16,648 nucleotides of DNA from Wocania_A sp964021735. GTDB lineage: Bacteria; Bacteroidota; Bacteroidia; Flavobacteriales; Flavobacteriaceae. The position numbers and the translations under genes are program-made. Numbering within the stretch: position 1 is the first letter of the stretch; each line of letters begins with the position of its first letter. The notes under the pieces were generated by a model. That model searched no databases, was not told where the DNA came from, and saw only the letters and a program-made list of their open reading frames with translations. The stretch is from NCBI RefSeq assembly GCF_964021735.1, contig NZ_CAXIBN010000063.1, forward strand, positions 1-16,648, in the 5' to 3' direction. This document shows, piece by piece, positions 7,714-15,621 of the stretch.

Positions 7714-8278
7714 TGTTTTCTTTTATTTTTTTATCTTCCCAATGCCACCAATTCAATTGATTTATATCTTCTATGGTCTTTTGGTTAAACCTATATCCTT
7801 TCGAAATTGCTGGTACTCCATAAACAATTTCAAAGTCATTAACATCTTTTGTAACAACAGAGCCTGCACCAATAACAGCTCCATTACCAACCCTAACACC
7901 AGGCATTACAATAGAGTTTGCTCCAATCCAAACATCATGTCCAATAAAAGTTCTCACAATAATTCTCAAATCTTTTTCCACAAAGCCATAGTATTCTATG
8001 TAAGAAAATGCATGCGTACTGACTCTTTTATAATTATGTTGGGTTGCACCAATTGTTACATTCCATGAAATGGAGCAGAATTTTGAAATTTCCGCATTTA
8101 TAATTGTTGTATTCCTCCCCACCGAAGTGTAATCTCCTATGACAGAGTTACTAACAAAACAGTAACGTGAAATATTAATATTTCTTCCCAAAACAGTTTT
8201 ATTAACTTCTGCTCCGAATCGTATTGAATTATTCTTTTTGAAATATTTTCTGTATTTTTTTAAAACAAATGAAATCAA
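7679..8278 (-). CDS. Hexapeptide-repeat (LbH) O-acetyltransferase, CatB/Vat-like
   Basis: Acetyl-CoA-dependent acyltransferase of 199 residues, probably adding an acetyl group to a sugar of the repeat unit or to a precursor. Seen: left-handed beta-helix repeats from about residue 20 on, the loop with ATQHNYKRVSTHAF (78-91) carrying the likely catalytic His, then IGHDVWIGANSIVMPGVRVG (112-131) and IGAGSVVTKDV (136-146), YGVPAI (153-158), and the C-terminal NWWHW (176-180) helix seen in the xenobiotic acetyltransferase (CatB/Vat) subgroup. Start is TTG at 8278-8276, overlapping the TGA of the pyruvyl-transferase-like gene by 4 bp (TTGA); a TAA lies two codons upstream and no ATG exists near the N-terminus. 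It overlaps wzx by 35 bp at its 3' end. Substrate unknown. Confidence 0.93.
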   Translation of the reverse strand: MISFVLKKYRKYFKKNNSIRFGAEVNKTVLGRNINISRYCFVSNSVIGDYTSVGRNTTIINAEISKFCSISWNVTIGATQHNYKRVSTHAFSYIEYYGFVEKDLRIIVRTFIGHDVWIGANSIVMPGVRVGNGAVIGAGSVVTKDVNDFEIVYGVPAISKGYRFNQKTIEDINQLNWWHWEDKKIKENIEIFKKPFSKR

Positions 8279-9312
8279 AATTTATTTAAATTATTTAGAA
8301 AACCCTTCATTACCTCAAAATGACTATCTATAAACTTTTCAATTCTTTCAAAGTCTGAAAAATCGGATTTTTTATAGTTGCTAAGAACAGTATTAATTTT
8401 TTGAATTAAGTTTTTGTCCTCAATATTAAAGACAGGCAGATTCATTGTTTCTACCATCCCCTTACCTCTTCCATCCTCATTTATCAATATTGACGGTAAT
8501 CTTTTACTTAAGAAATACAAATGGGCATGAACCCTATATCCAATATGAAAATCACAATCATCATAAAAATTTAACTTTTTCAAATCGTAGGCAACATCCC
8601 GGATTTTAATCCTTGAATTAACGAGCTTTGATCCTAAAGCCATCAATAAATAACCAATAGTCGCTCTTATTGTTGTGTGCTTATCAGGAAGGATTCCTCT
8701 ATGATAAGTCATTGTGATTTTGGCAGTTGGAAACTGCCGAGAAATTAGTTTAATTAATTTTACCGTCTGACCTATTAACTTTGGGTCAGCGGCTGTTGTA
8801 AATACAATATGTTTTATGTCATTATTTTTTGGGAAACTTTTCCCTATAGACCGTAAATCATACCAAACTGGGCACCCAGTCATAACTACATTTTTAAATC
8901 CATTATTATTCAACACTTTCTCCGTAGTTAAACACCTACAGCTTGAGTTGTTGATTTTTGAATGTGTTTGATCCAAAAACTCCTGAGATTTCTTATTAAA
9001 AGAAAACGCCAGTGGATTTCCAGAGGGTCTTCCACACCAACCTAACCCAAAAGGAATAATTGGCACTTTAATTTTCGATAAATCATCAACTAAAGGGTAT
9101 ATTCCATCATAGATATTATCTGCATAAGCTGGGCCTCCACACATTACAACAAACCTGGATTTGTTAATTACATCAAGGTGTTCATCCAATTTTTTAGTTC
9201 TATCTAAAATTACAATTTCTTTGTCGACAAATTCTTCAAATAATCTTCTGGATCTATCCGTAATTAAAAAATCTCCTATGTTTTTAATTTGACCCGAAAG
9301 TAATACAATCAT
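8275..9312 (-). CDS. Polysaccharide pyruvyl transferase family protein (CsaB/WcaK-like)
   Basis: Protein of 345 residues resembling the PS_pyruv_trans family, which transfers pyruvate from phosphoenolpyruvate to form a ketal on a glycan sugar; some members are diverged and may be glycosyltransferase-like. Seen: NIGDFLITDRS (11-21), the usual N-terminal G-D loop; CGGPAY (58-63); FGLGW (88-92); TGCPVW (145-150); a second-domain VFTTAADP (170-177); and GYRVHAHLYFLSKR (258-271) followed by EDGRGKGM (279-286), where family members have R-x-H and a G-R-x-x-x stretch. ATG at 9312-9310, 15 bp after the neuB stop. Being directly downstream of the nonulosonate module, it may act on the same repeat unit; the acceptor sugar cannot be told. 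Probably cytoplasmic, with no signal peptide or membrane helix. Confidence 0.88.
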   Translation of the reverse strand: MIVLLSGQIKNIGDFLITDRSRRLFEEFVDKEIVILDRTKKLDEHLDVINKSRFVVMCGGPAYADNIYDGIYPLVDDLSKIKVPIIPFGLGWCGRPSGNPLAFSFNKKSQEFLDQTHSKINNSSCRCLTTEKVLNNNGFKNVVMTGCPVWYDLRSIGKSFPKNNDIKHIVFTTAADPKLIGQTVKLIKLISRQFPTAKITMTYHRGILPDKHTTIRATIGYLLMALGSKLVNSRIKIRDVAYDLKKLNFYDDCDFHIGYRVHAHLYFLSKRLPSILINEDGRGKGMVETMNLPVFNIEDKNLIQKINTVLSNYKKSDFSDFERIEKFIDSHFEVMKGFLNNLNKF

Positions 9313-9327
9313 ATATATATATTTAAA

Positions 9328-10365
9328 TTATACCATATCCCATGTTAATACAGTATCTTCAGCTAATTCTTTATTCACTTTTCTTCCAATTACAATATCA
9401 ATATGTTCGGGTTTAATTCCTGTACCTGGTCTTTTAATCATTATATCCTCGGCTTTAATAATTTCTCCTTTACTCATCTTTCTAGTTAATACGAGTGATC
9501 TTCTAGCTTCTCTTCTAGGTATAATTTCACAATCTAAAACAGTCTTTTCGTATTGTCCCCCTATAACCTGTAATAATTCAAAATTTTCCACGGAAACCTT
9601 CAAATCGTTATAATCCATTGCATGATAATGATCATTTCCACTTAATGTTTTATCAAGAGTAAAATGTTTCTCAATTACTTCAGCCCCAAATAAATAGGCT
9701 GTTGTAAGAATGGTCATTGTCTTGTCTGGCATTGTATGATCGCTGTACCCAATTTTTATATTGGGAAAAATTTTTCTTAAGTGCTTAATCATATTTAAAT
9801 TAGCATCTTGATTTTTTGTTGGATATGATAATACACAATGTAAAACACATATATCTGTACATCCAGCATCACTAATTACCCTTACCGCTTCTTCAACCTC
9901 TGAAATATATGCGGCTCCTGCAGAAATATAAATTGGCTTTCTTTTTTTCGCAATATGCTTAATAAATGGAATATTTGATAAATCTGAAGATGATATCTTG
10001 TAAATATCTATCATATCAAATAAATAATCTGCCGATTCAAAATCAAATGGTGTTGACATAAAATCAATCCCCAATTTCTTTGAATAATCACATAGGATTT
10101 GATAATCTTGCTTTTCAAACCCATCATGCTTTTGAAACAAACCATGTTGAGTTTTTGTTTGTTCTTTGTTCAAGTCCCAATATGCTGGAGATTGTTTAGA
10201 AACAAGTGTATCTGCTTTATAGGATTGAAATTTAACGGCATCTGCTCCTCCTTTTTTAGCTTCTAACACATATAGTTTCGCCGCCTCTAATGGAGTTATA
10301 TCCATTTGTTTTGCTGTATCATAAAAATTAACGCCTACTTCGGCTATAATGTATGGTTTTTTCAT
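9328..10365 (-). CDS. neuB: Nonulosonic acid synthase (NeuB/SpsE/PseI family)
   Basis: Condenses a free hexosamine (ManNAc or a 2,4-diacetamido-trideoxyhexose) with phosphoenolpyruvate to give a nine-carbon nonulosonic acid in the cytoplasm. Seen: AEVGVN (8-13), GADAVKFQSYKA (40-51), KISSSDLSNIP (123-133), ISAG (147-150), LHCVLSYPT (175-183), GYSDHT (206-211), GAEVIEKHFTLDK (227-239) and GNDHYHAMD (243-251), then a C-terminal SAF (antifreeze-like) domain from about 288 with RRSLV, KGE and KRPGTGI. All elements of a functional enzyme are present at normal length (345). The insert FYDTAKQMDITPLEAAKL near residue 14 and the HYHAMD variant set it apart from classical NeuB, so the sugar may not be Neu5Ac. 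ATG at 10365-10363, 13 bp after the fused cytidylyltransferase gene, clearly one operon. Confidence 0.95.
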   Translation of the reverse strand: MKKPYIIAEVGVNFYDTAKQMDITPLEAAKLYVLEAKKGGADAVKFQSYKADTLVSKQSPAYWDLNKEQTKTQHGLFQKHDGFEKQDYQILCDYSKKLGIDFMSTPFDFESADYLFDMIDIYKISSSDLSNIPFIKHIAKKRKPIYISAGAAYISEVEEAVRVISDAGCTDICVLHCVLSYPTKNQDANLNMIKHLRKIFPNIKIGYSDHTMPDKTMTILTTAYLFGAEVIEKHFTLDKTLSGNDHYHAMDYNDLKVSVENFELLQVIGGQYEKTVLDCEIIPRREARRSLVLTRKMSKGEIIKAEDIMIKRPGTGIKPEHIDIVIGRKVNKELAEDTVLTWDMV

Positions 10366-10378
10366 CTTAAAATTTTAT

Positions 10379-11980
10379 CTATAAACTATTAATTAAATTT
10401 ACCACTCTTCTCTTTCCTTCTCTCAAATTATGACTCAAGAGTTTCTTTTGAATAACTATTCTTTCTTTTTTTGATAACTTAATGTAAATATCTAAATTAG
10501 ATTCAATAATATTATCACTTGGATTTAATCCTAAATAGTTAAAACCATTTTCATGGCTTACAAATCCATGTTTTTCTTCTCTGTTATTTTGTGCCATTGC
10601 TATTGTGGGTAATCCTAAAATAGCCAATTCATAACCTGTTCTTCCTCTGGATGTAATTGCTATATCACAACTTGTCATCAATTCGGACATATTTTTAACG
10701 TCAAACAACATTTCAATATTTTGAATTTCATTAAATTTCATTAAATTTGGTACATTTTGTTTTGCTCTCCCAATAACAAAGATAAACTTATAATCATTAT
10801 ATTTAGCTTTTTTTGCAATTTCAACTAATCTATCCGTGTAATTTTGTGGATCGGATCCTCCAAATGAAATAAATATTTTTTTTACTTCTTTTTTTATTTC
10901 GATTGGATTATAGAACATAAAGGTTTTTGCACAAACATAATATTTTTCACCAGCTTTCATTTGAGCAACCGTAGGGTTTTGATATAACGCATTTATTACT
11001 AAATCTGCCTTGTGAGCGCCTTCTCCATCATCTTCAAAATTGACTATTTTTTTTGCTGGATTACATCTTTTTAAAGCTATCATATAGTCGATGGTTGTGT
11101 TAAGTATATCGTTTATAAACAAATTATATTTATTTTTTGACAAAACTTCAAATAATTCTTGAATTCCATCTACTCCAATCAAATTGTGTTCAGTTCTTCC
11201 GAATAAAGCAACATCCGTTTGATTAATATCATAATATATATCAGGTTTAACATAAAACTCATCAACTAATTCTAGACACCTGTATATGTGCCCCATACCT
11301 CTTTTGGTATTTCCATTAACATAAAAAGCAATTTTTTGATTTTGCAAAATTACTTCACAGTACTTTAAATCTGCAAAAGTGTCTATATCAATTGCTTCAT
11401 CTTTAGAAATTTCATATATATCTACCTTTTTTCCTATTCTTGTTACTTTTGTTACTACCTCTCTCTTAGAAATTACAAAAGCACCTGTTTCAAGATAATG
11501 TGGTGGTAAGTATTGCCTATTTAATCTTTTCTTATAATCTGGGTATTTGTTATCATCATCATCTAATTTCCATGCTAAATGCGGGGAGTTTACTCCAGAA
11601 ATTAAAGTGTCAATATTTCTTTCTATGCTATACTGAATTGCTTTATCTAATGTTTCTACTTTTAATATAGGTGACGTAGGTTGCATTGTTATGACATAAT
11701 CGCATTTTTTGCTTTTTATAGCATCATATACCACGCTGTCCAATGTAATCTCATCTCCACAAAGACTTTTGTCCCTCCATATTACACAAGCACCCATTTG
11801 CCTTGCAATCATTTCGACTTCTTTAGAATCAGTAGAAACAACAACTTCATTTATATATTCACTCTTCAAAGCGTTTTTAATAGAATAATATACCAATGGT
11901 TTTCCATTTAACAATCTTATATTTTTGTTAGGAACTCCTTTTGACCCTGCTCTTGCAGGAATTACAGCTAATAAATCCAT
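10379..11980 (-). CDS. neuA: Fused CMP-nonulosonate cytidylyltransferase (NeuA) and PseG/SpsG-like domain
   Basis: Two-domain cytoplasmic protein of 533 residues. Domain 1 (about 1-212) activates a nonulosonic acid with CTP: IPARAGSKGVPNKNI (7-21) is the nucleotide-binding motif (AGSKG in place of the commoner GGSKG), MQPTSPIL (99-106), LETGAFVI (163-170) and the metal-binding DIDTFAD (198-204). Domain 2 (about 215-533) is a GT-B-like PseG/SpsG domain: KRGMGHIYRC (226-235) with the conserved His, NFEDDGEG (314-321), ISFGGSDPQN (371-380) and SRGRTGYELAILGLP (444-458). PseG removes UDP from a UDP-diacetamido-trideoxyhexose to give the free sugar for the synthase, so the fusion could link the step before and the step after NeuB. 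Both halves keep key residues. ATG at 11980-11978. It follows the 307-bp gap after rmlD, so it may head its own transcript, though no clear promoter was found. Confidence 0.92.
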   Translation of the reverse strand: MDLLAVIPARAGSKGVPNKNIRLLNGKPLVYYSIKNALKSEYINEVVVSTDSKEVEMIARQMGACVIWRDKSLCGDEITLDSVVYDAIKSKKCDYVITMQPTSPILKVETLDKAIQYSIERNIDTLISGVNSPHLAWKLDDDDNKYPDYKKRLNRQYLPPHYLETGAFVISKREVVTKVTRIGKKVDIYEISKDEAIDIDTFADLKYCEVILQNQKIAFYVNGNTKRGMGHIYRCLELVDEFYVKPDIYYDINQTDVALFGRTEHNLIGVDGIQELFEVLSKNKYNLFINDILNTTIDYMIALKRCNPAKKIVNFEDDGEGAHKADLVINALYQNPTVAQMKAGEKYYVCAKTFMFYNPIEIKKEVKKIFISFGGSDPQNYTDRLVEIAKKAKYNDYKFIFVIGRAKQNVPNLMKFNEIQNIEMLFDVKNMSELMTSCDIAITSRGRTGYELAILGLPTIAMAQNNREEKHGFVSHENGFNYLGLNPSDNIIESNLDIYIKLSKKERIVIQKKLLSHNLREGKRRVVNLINSL

Positions 11981-12213
11981 GTTTATTTTTTAAGTTACTA
12001 ATTAGCAATCCCCTGAATTTAATCTTAGAAACAAGGCCTTGCGTTTGGTTGAATTTATCGCATTCAACATTAAAATTCTCTTTGTAATACCTTCTTACGG
12101 TTCTTTTTAAATAAGCGTACCGTCATTTTCAATAATGCATTTGTTAAAAATTTATAAATACCTTTTTGTTTTTCTATTTTTTTTATTGGGTTTTTAGTTA
12201 TTCTACCTTTTTC
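11981..12213 (-). pseudogene. Possible decayed coding remnant in the 307-bp gap 11981-12287
   Basis: The gap between rmlD and neuA has two successive overlapping open stretches on the minus strand in different frames. Frame A (12213-12070) gives 47 codons ending in TAA and includes GIYKFLTNALLKM and VRLFKKNRKK. Frame B runs from about 12122 into the start of neuA, including RRYYKENFNVECDKFNQ, which does not look like random A+T-rich translation. A single frameshift near 12122 would join them into one reading frame of about 70-80 codons before neuA. The upstream part of the gap has in-frame stops in all readings I tried. I read it as the 3' end of a degraded gene; I do not recognise the family and chance cannot be excluded. 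No convincing promoter, terminator or repeat was seen. Confidence 0.25.
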
Positions 12214-12287
12214 CTAAACTATGAGCAAAATCTTATTGGGACAAATAACACCAAACTATATTCTCCATTTTAATTGTTTTTTGTATA

Positions 12288-13157
12288 TTACTTAATAATG
12301 GTTTTATAATTCCTGAGAGCTATTTTTAAACTGTTCCTCCAATGTGGGATTTTGATGCCTAATAGTCCTATAGTTTTCTTTTTAGAAAGCACACTAAAAG
12401 CTGGTCGTTTGGCAAGGGTAAAATATTCTTCTGTCTTAACTTCTTTTACCTTAATTTGAATATTAGTTTCTTGAAATATAGCTTTTGCAAATCCGTGCCA
12501 GGATGTTTCACCACAATTTGAAAAGTGGTAAATTCCATAATCATTAATTCCAGAGTCAATTATTTTTAAGGTAGTTTTAGCCAAATCTTTAGCATAAGTT
12601 GGTGTACCCATTTGGTCACCAACTACACTAATTTCATTTCTTGTTTCTGCCATACGCAACATGGTTTTCATGAAATTATTTCCATGTTCGGAGTACAACC
12701 AAGAGGTTCTTATTATAAAATGTTCTTTTAAGATACCTGTTATCAATAACTCTCCTTGCAGTTTTGTTTTTCCGTATACACTTATGGGATTAGTTCCGTC
12801 TTTTTCAGTGTAAGGTTTAGAGGATAAGCCATCAAATACAAAATCTGTTGACACATGAATTAATATGGTGTCATACATTTTACAGGCTAGCGCTAAATGT
12901 TTAGGCCCAAATGCATTTATATTATATGCCTTTTCCTTTTCTTCTTCAGCCTTATCTACTGCTGTATAAGCTGCACAATTAATGCAATAATGAAACGGTT
13001 CGTTTTCTTGAAAAAAATGACTTACAGCTTTCTCGTCACAGATATCTAAATTTTTATAATCTGTAAAAACAAAACTTATGTGGCTATATTTTTTTTGTAT
13101 ATCTTTTATGCAATGCCCTAATTGTCCGTTAGCGCCTGTAACCAAAACCTTAATCAT
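12288..13157 (-). CDS. rmlD: dTDP-4-dehydrorhamnose reductase
   Basis: Last step of dTDP-L-rhamnose synthesis: NAD(P)H-dependent reduction of dTDP-4-keto-L-rhamnose. Extended SDR fold, 289 residues, normal length. Seen: TGANGQLG (7-14) dinucleotide motif, NCAAYTAVDKAE (60-71), the catalytic STDFVFDG (103-110) with Y128-x3-K132 (YGKTK), RTSWLY (150-155) and RPAFSVLS (251-258), where family members have R-P-x-x-S. ATG at 13157-13155 overlaps the rmlC stop by 4 bp (ATGA). It is the last gene of the compact rml block; the next gene starts after the 307-bp gap. Confidence 0.97.
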   Translation of the reverse strand: MIKVLVTGANGQLGHCIKDIQKKYSHISFVFTDYKNLDICDEKAVSHFFQENEPFHYCINCAAYTAVDKAEEEKEKAYNINAFGPKHLALACKMYDTILIHVSTDFVFDGLSSKPYTEKDGTNPISVYGKTKLQGELLITGILKEHFIIRTSWLYSEHGNNFMKTMLRMAETRNEISVVGDQMGTPTYAKDLAKTTLKIIDSGINDYGIYHFSNCGETSWHGFAKAIFQETNIQIKVKEVKTEEYFTLAKRPAFSVLSKKKTIGLLGIKIPHWRNSLKIALRNYKTIIK

Positions 13158-13699
13158 AATATAGCGTTTTCAAATTTTGGTAATATTAAATCTTTTTCTG
13201 ATACAATGAAATCTTCTTCATTTAACTGCCAATCTATATTCAAATTCTTGTCATTATATATTATTCCTGCTTCAGCTTCCTTCTTATAAAAATTATCGCA
13301 TTTATATGAAAAAATTGCCGTATCACTTAAAACAATAAAACCATGCGCAAACCCTCGTGGTACATATAGTTGTTTTTTATTTTCTTTTGATAATTCTACC
13401 GCTATATGTTTCCCAAACGTTTGAGACTGTTTTCTAATATCAACCGCTACATCTAAAACTTTTCCTTTTAAAACTCTAACTAATTTTGATTGAGCATGTT
13501 TGCCTGTTTGGTAATGTAACCCCCTTAAAACTCCTTTTGATGAAAAAGACTCATTATCTTGAACGAATTTAATATTAGCCCCTATTAAATTGTTAAACAA
13601 TTTTTGATTGTAGCTTTCAAGAAAATAACCTCTTTTATCTTCAAAAATTTTTGGCTCAATTACAAAACATCCTTTTAGTTTGGTTTCTTTTACCGTCAT
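13154..13699 (-). CDS. rmlC: dTDP-4-dehydrorhamnose 3,5-epimerase
   Basis: Double epimerisation of dTDP-4-keto-6-deoxy-D-glucose to dTDP-4-keto-L-rhamnose. Cupin-type protein of 181 residues, full length. Seen: FEDKRGYFLESY (19-30), QDNESFSSKGVLRGLHYQ (47-64) with the catalytic His at 62, KLVRVLKGKVLDVAVDIRK (72-90), VPRGFAHGF (113-121) and the conserved Tyr at 132 (SYKCDNFY). ATG at 13699-13697 shares one base with the TAA of rmlA (TAATG), and its TGA overlaps the rmlD ATG, so translation of the three is probably coupled. Confidence 0.97.
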   Translation of the reverse strand: MTVKETKLKGCFVIEPKIFEDKRGYFLESYNQKLFNNLIGANIKFVQDNESFSSKGVLRGLHYQTGKHAQSKLVRVLKGKVLDVAVDIRKQSQTFGKHIAVELSKENKKQLYVPRGFAHGFIVLSDTAIFSYKCDNFYKKEAEAGIIYNDKNLNIDWQLNEEDFIVSEKDLILPKFENAIL

Positions 13700-14565
13700 T
13701 ATTTTTTTTTCAGTAGTCCTAACAAGTTTTTACCATACCCGCTTTTAAGCAATGGTTTTGCCAAAGCTTTAAATTGCGCTTCATTTATGTAGTTCATTTC
13801 AAATGCTGCTGCTTCTATCGAACCTATTTTTAACCCTTGCCTTTCCTCAATTACCTCAACAAATTGAGAGGCTTGCATTAGTGATTGGAACGTACCAGTA
13901 TCTAACCAAGCTGTTCCTCTGTCTAAAATGCTAACATTTAGTCTTCCTTGTTCTAAATATTCTTTATTCACATCTGTAATTTCTAACTCCCCCCTGTGAC
14001 TTGGCTCAATATTTTTTGCAATTTGAATCACTGAATTATCGTAAAAATATATACCTGGTACTGCAAAATTTGATTTAGGTTGTTTTGGTTTTTCTTCTAT
14101 TGAAATTACCTTGCCAGAACCATCAAATTCTACTACGCCGTAGCGTTGTGGGTCATGCACTCTATATGCATAAATAATTCCTCCTTTTGGATTATTATTA
14201 GCTTGTAGAAGCTTTGATAAACCAGATCCATAAAAAATATTATCACCCAAAATAAGTGCCACCTTATCAGTGCCTATAAAATCTGCCCCAATTATAAAAG
14301 CCTCAGCAAGTCCTTTAGGCTCTTCTTGTATTGCATACTCAAATTTACATCCATACTCTTTGCCATCCCCTAATAAATCTTTAAATAAAGGAAGATCTTT
14401 AGGCGTTGAAATAATTAATATTTCATTAATGCCAGCATACATTAAAGTTGAAAGTGGATAATAAATCATTGGTTTATCATAAATAGGCATTAACTGCTTA
14501 CTTATAGTCAGTGTTAACGGATGTAGTCTTGTCCCAGATCCTCCTGCTAATATAATTCCTTTCAT
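13699..14565 (-). CDS. rmlA: Glucose-1-phosphate thymidylyltransferase
   Basis: First step of the rhamnose branch: glucose-1-phosphate plus dTTP gives dTDP-glucose. 288 residues, normal for the short RmlA form. Seen: LAGGSGTRLHPLT (6-18) with the signature G-G-x-G-T-R-L, KQLMPIYDKPMIYYPL (23-38), ILGDNIFYG with the metal-binding Asp (near 105), EEKPKQPKSNFAVPGIYFYD (starting near 156), GELEITDVN and WLDTGT. ATG at 14565-14563 is 3 bp after the rmlB stop. The gene ends in an A9 run on the coding strand (13710-13702) encoding the last lysines; slippage there would only alter the extreme C-terminus. Confidence 0.98.
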   Translation of the reverse strand: MKGIILAGGSGTRLHPLTLTISKQLMPIYDKPMIYYPLSTLMYAGINEILIISTPKDLPLFKDLLGDGKEYGCKFEYAIQEEPKGLAEAFIIGADFIGTDKVALILGDNIFYGSGLSKLLQANNNPKGGIIYAYRVHDPQRYGVVEFDGSGKVISIEEKPKQPKSNFAVPGIYFYDNSVIQIAKNIEPSHRGELEITDVNKEYLEQGRLNVSILDRGTAWLDTGTFQSLMQASQFVEVIEERQGLKIGSIEAAAFEMNYINEAQFKALAKPLLKSGYGKNLLGLLKKK

Positions 14566-14568
14566 ATT

Positions 14569-15621
14569 TTAATTGCTATATTGTTTTTTATAATAGGATT
14601 GGTATGCTCCACTAGTCACGTTATTAAGCCATTCCTTATTATTTAAGTACCAATTTATGGTTTTTTTTAGGCCTTCTTCAAAGGTTACTGATGGGGTCCA
14701 CCCTAATTCATTCTTTATCTTTGATGCGTCAATGGCGTATCTTAAATCATGTCCAGGGCGATCTTTAACGTAAGTTATTAACTCTTCCGAACTTCCTGTG
14801 GGACGATTTAATTCAATGTCCATTTGTTTACACAAAAGCTTTATTAAATCGATGTTTTTCCATTCATTAAAACCGCCTATATTATATGTTTCGCTGTTTT
14901 TTCCTTTATGAAAAACCAAATCTATTGCAACCGCATGGTCTTTTACATATAACCAATCTCTAGTATAATTTCCATCTCCATAAACGGGTAAAGGTTTATT
15001 ATTTATAATATTATTTATAAATAAGGGTATGAGTTTTTCAGGAAATTGGTTTTGCCCATAATTGTTTGAGCAGTTAGTAATAACATACGGCATGTTGTAT
15101 GTTTCGCCATAGGCTCTAACAAAATGATCTGAGCTTGCTTTAGACGCTGAGTAAGGAGAATTAGGACTATATGGAGTCGTTTCTGTAAACAAGCCTTTCT
15201 TCCCTAAGGTGCCATATACCTCGTCTGTACTTACGTGATAAAACAGCTTGTTATTAAAATTACCTTTCCAAGTGTTTTTAAATGCATTTAGAAGTGTCAT
15301 CGTTCCTATTACATTTGTTTTAACAAAAGCCAATGGGGCTTCTATCGACCTGTCAACATGAGACTCTGCAGCAAGATGAATAACACTATCAAATTTGTGT
15401 TTTTTAAAAATACTAATCACAAACTCATCACTATTAATGTCTCCTTTTATAAAGGTGTAATTTGGTTTGTTTTCAATATCGCTTAAGTTTTCTAAATTCC
15501 CCGCATAGGTTAATGCGTCGAGATTAAAAATGTGATAATTAGGGTAAGAATTTACAAATAACCTAACCACATGAGAGCCAATAAACCCAGCACCACCAGT
15601 AATCAAAATTGTCTTATTCAT
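14569..15621 (-). CDS. rmlB: dTDP-glucose 4,6-dehydratase
   Basis: Converts dTDP-glucose to dTDP-4-keto-6-deoxyglucose using bound NAD+. Extended SDR of 350 residues, full length. Seen: GGAGFIGSH (9-17), HLAAESHVDRSI (82-93), STDEVYG (131-137) with the catalytic Asp-Glu pair, PYSASKASSDH (156-166) with Tyr157 and Lys161, NCSNNYGQNQFPEKLIP (183-199) and TRDWLYVKDH (220-229). ATG at 15621-15619 shares one base with the TAA of the upstream Wzz-like gene (TAATG), so the rhamnose block is coupled to the chain-length regulator and the operon starts outside the window. Confidence 0.98.
   Translation of the reverse strand: MNKTILITGGAGFIGSHVVRLFVNSYPNYHIFNLDALTYAGNLENLSDIENKPNYTFIKGDINSDEFVISIFKKHKFDSVIHLAAESHVDRSIEAPLAFVKTNVIGTMTLLNAFKNTWKGNFNNKLFYHVSTDEVYGTLGKKGLFTETTPYSPNSPYSASKASSDHFVRAYGETYNMPYVITNCSNNYGQNQFPEKLIPLFINNIINNKPLPVYGDGNYTRDWLYVKDHAVAIDLVFHKGKNSETYNIGGFNEWKNIDLIKLLCKQMDIELNRPTGSSEELITYVKDRPGHDLRYAIDASKIKNELGWTPSVTFEEGLKKTINWYLNNKEWLNNVTSGAYQSYYKKQYSN

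Noticed and set aside
13702..13710. A9 run at the 3' end of rmlA as a phase-variation switch
   Set aside because: A frameshift here affects only the last residues, so it would not switch the enzyme off.
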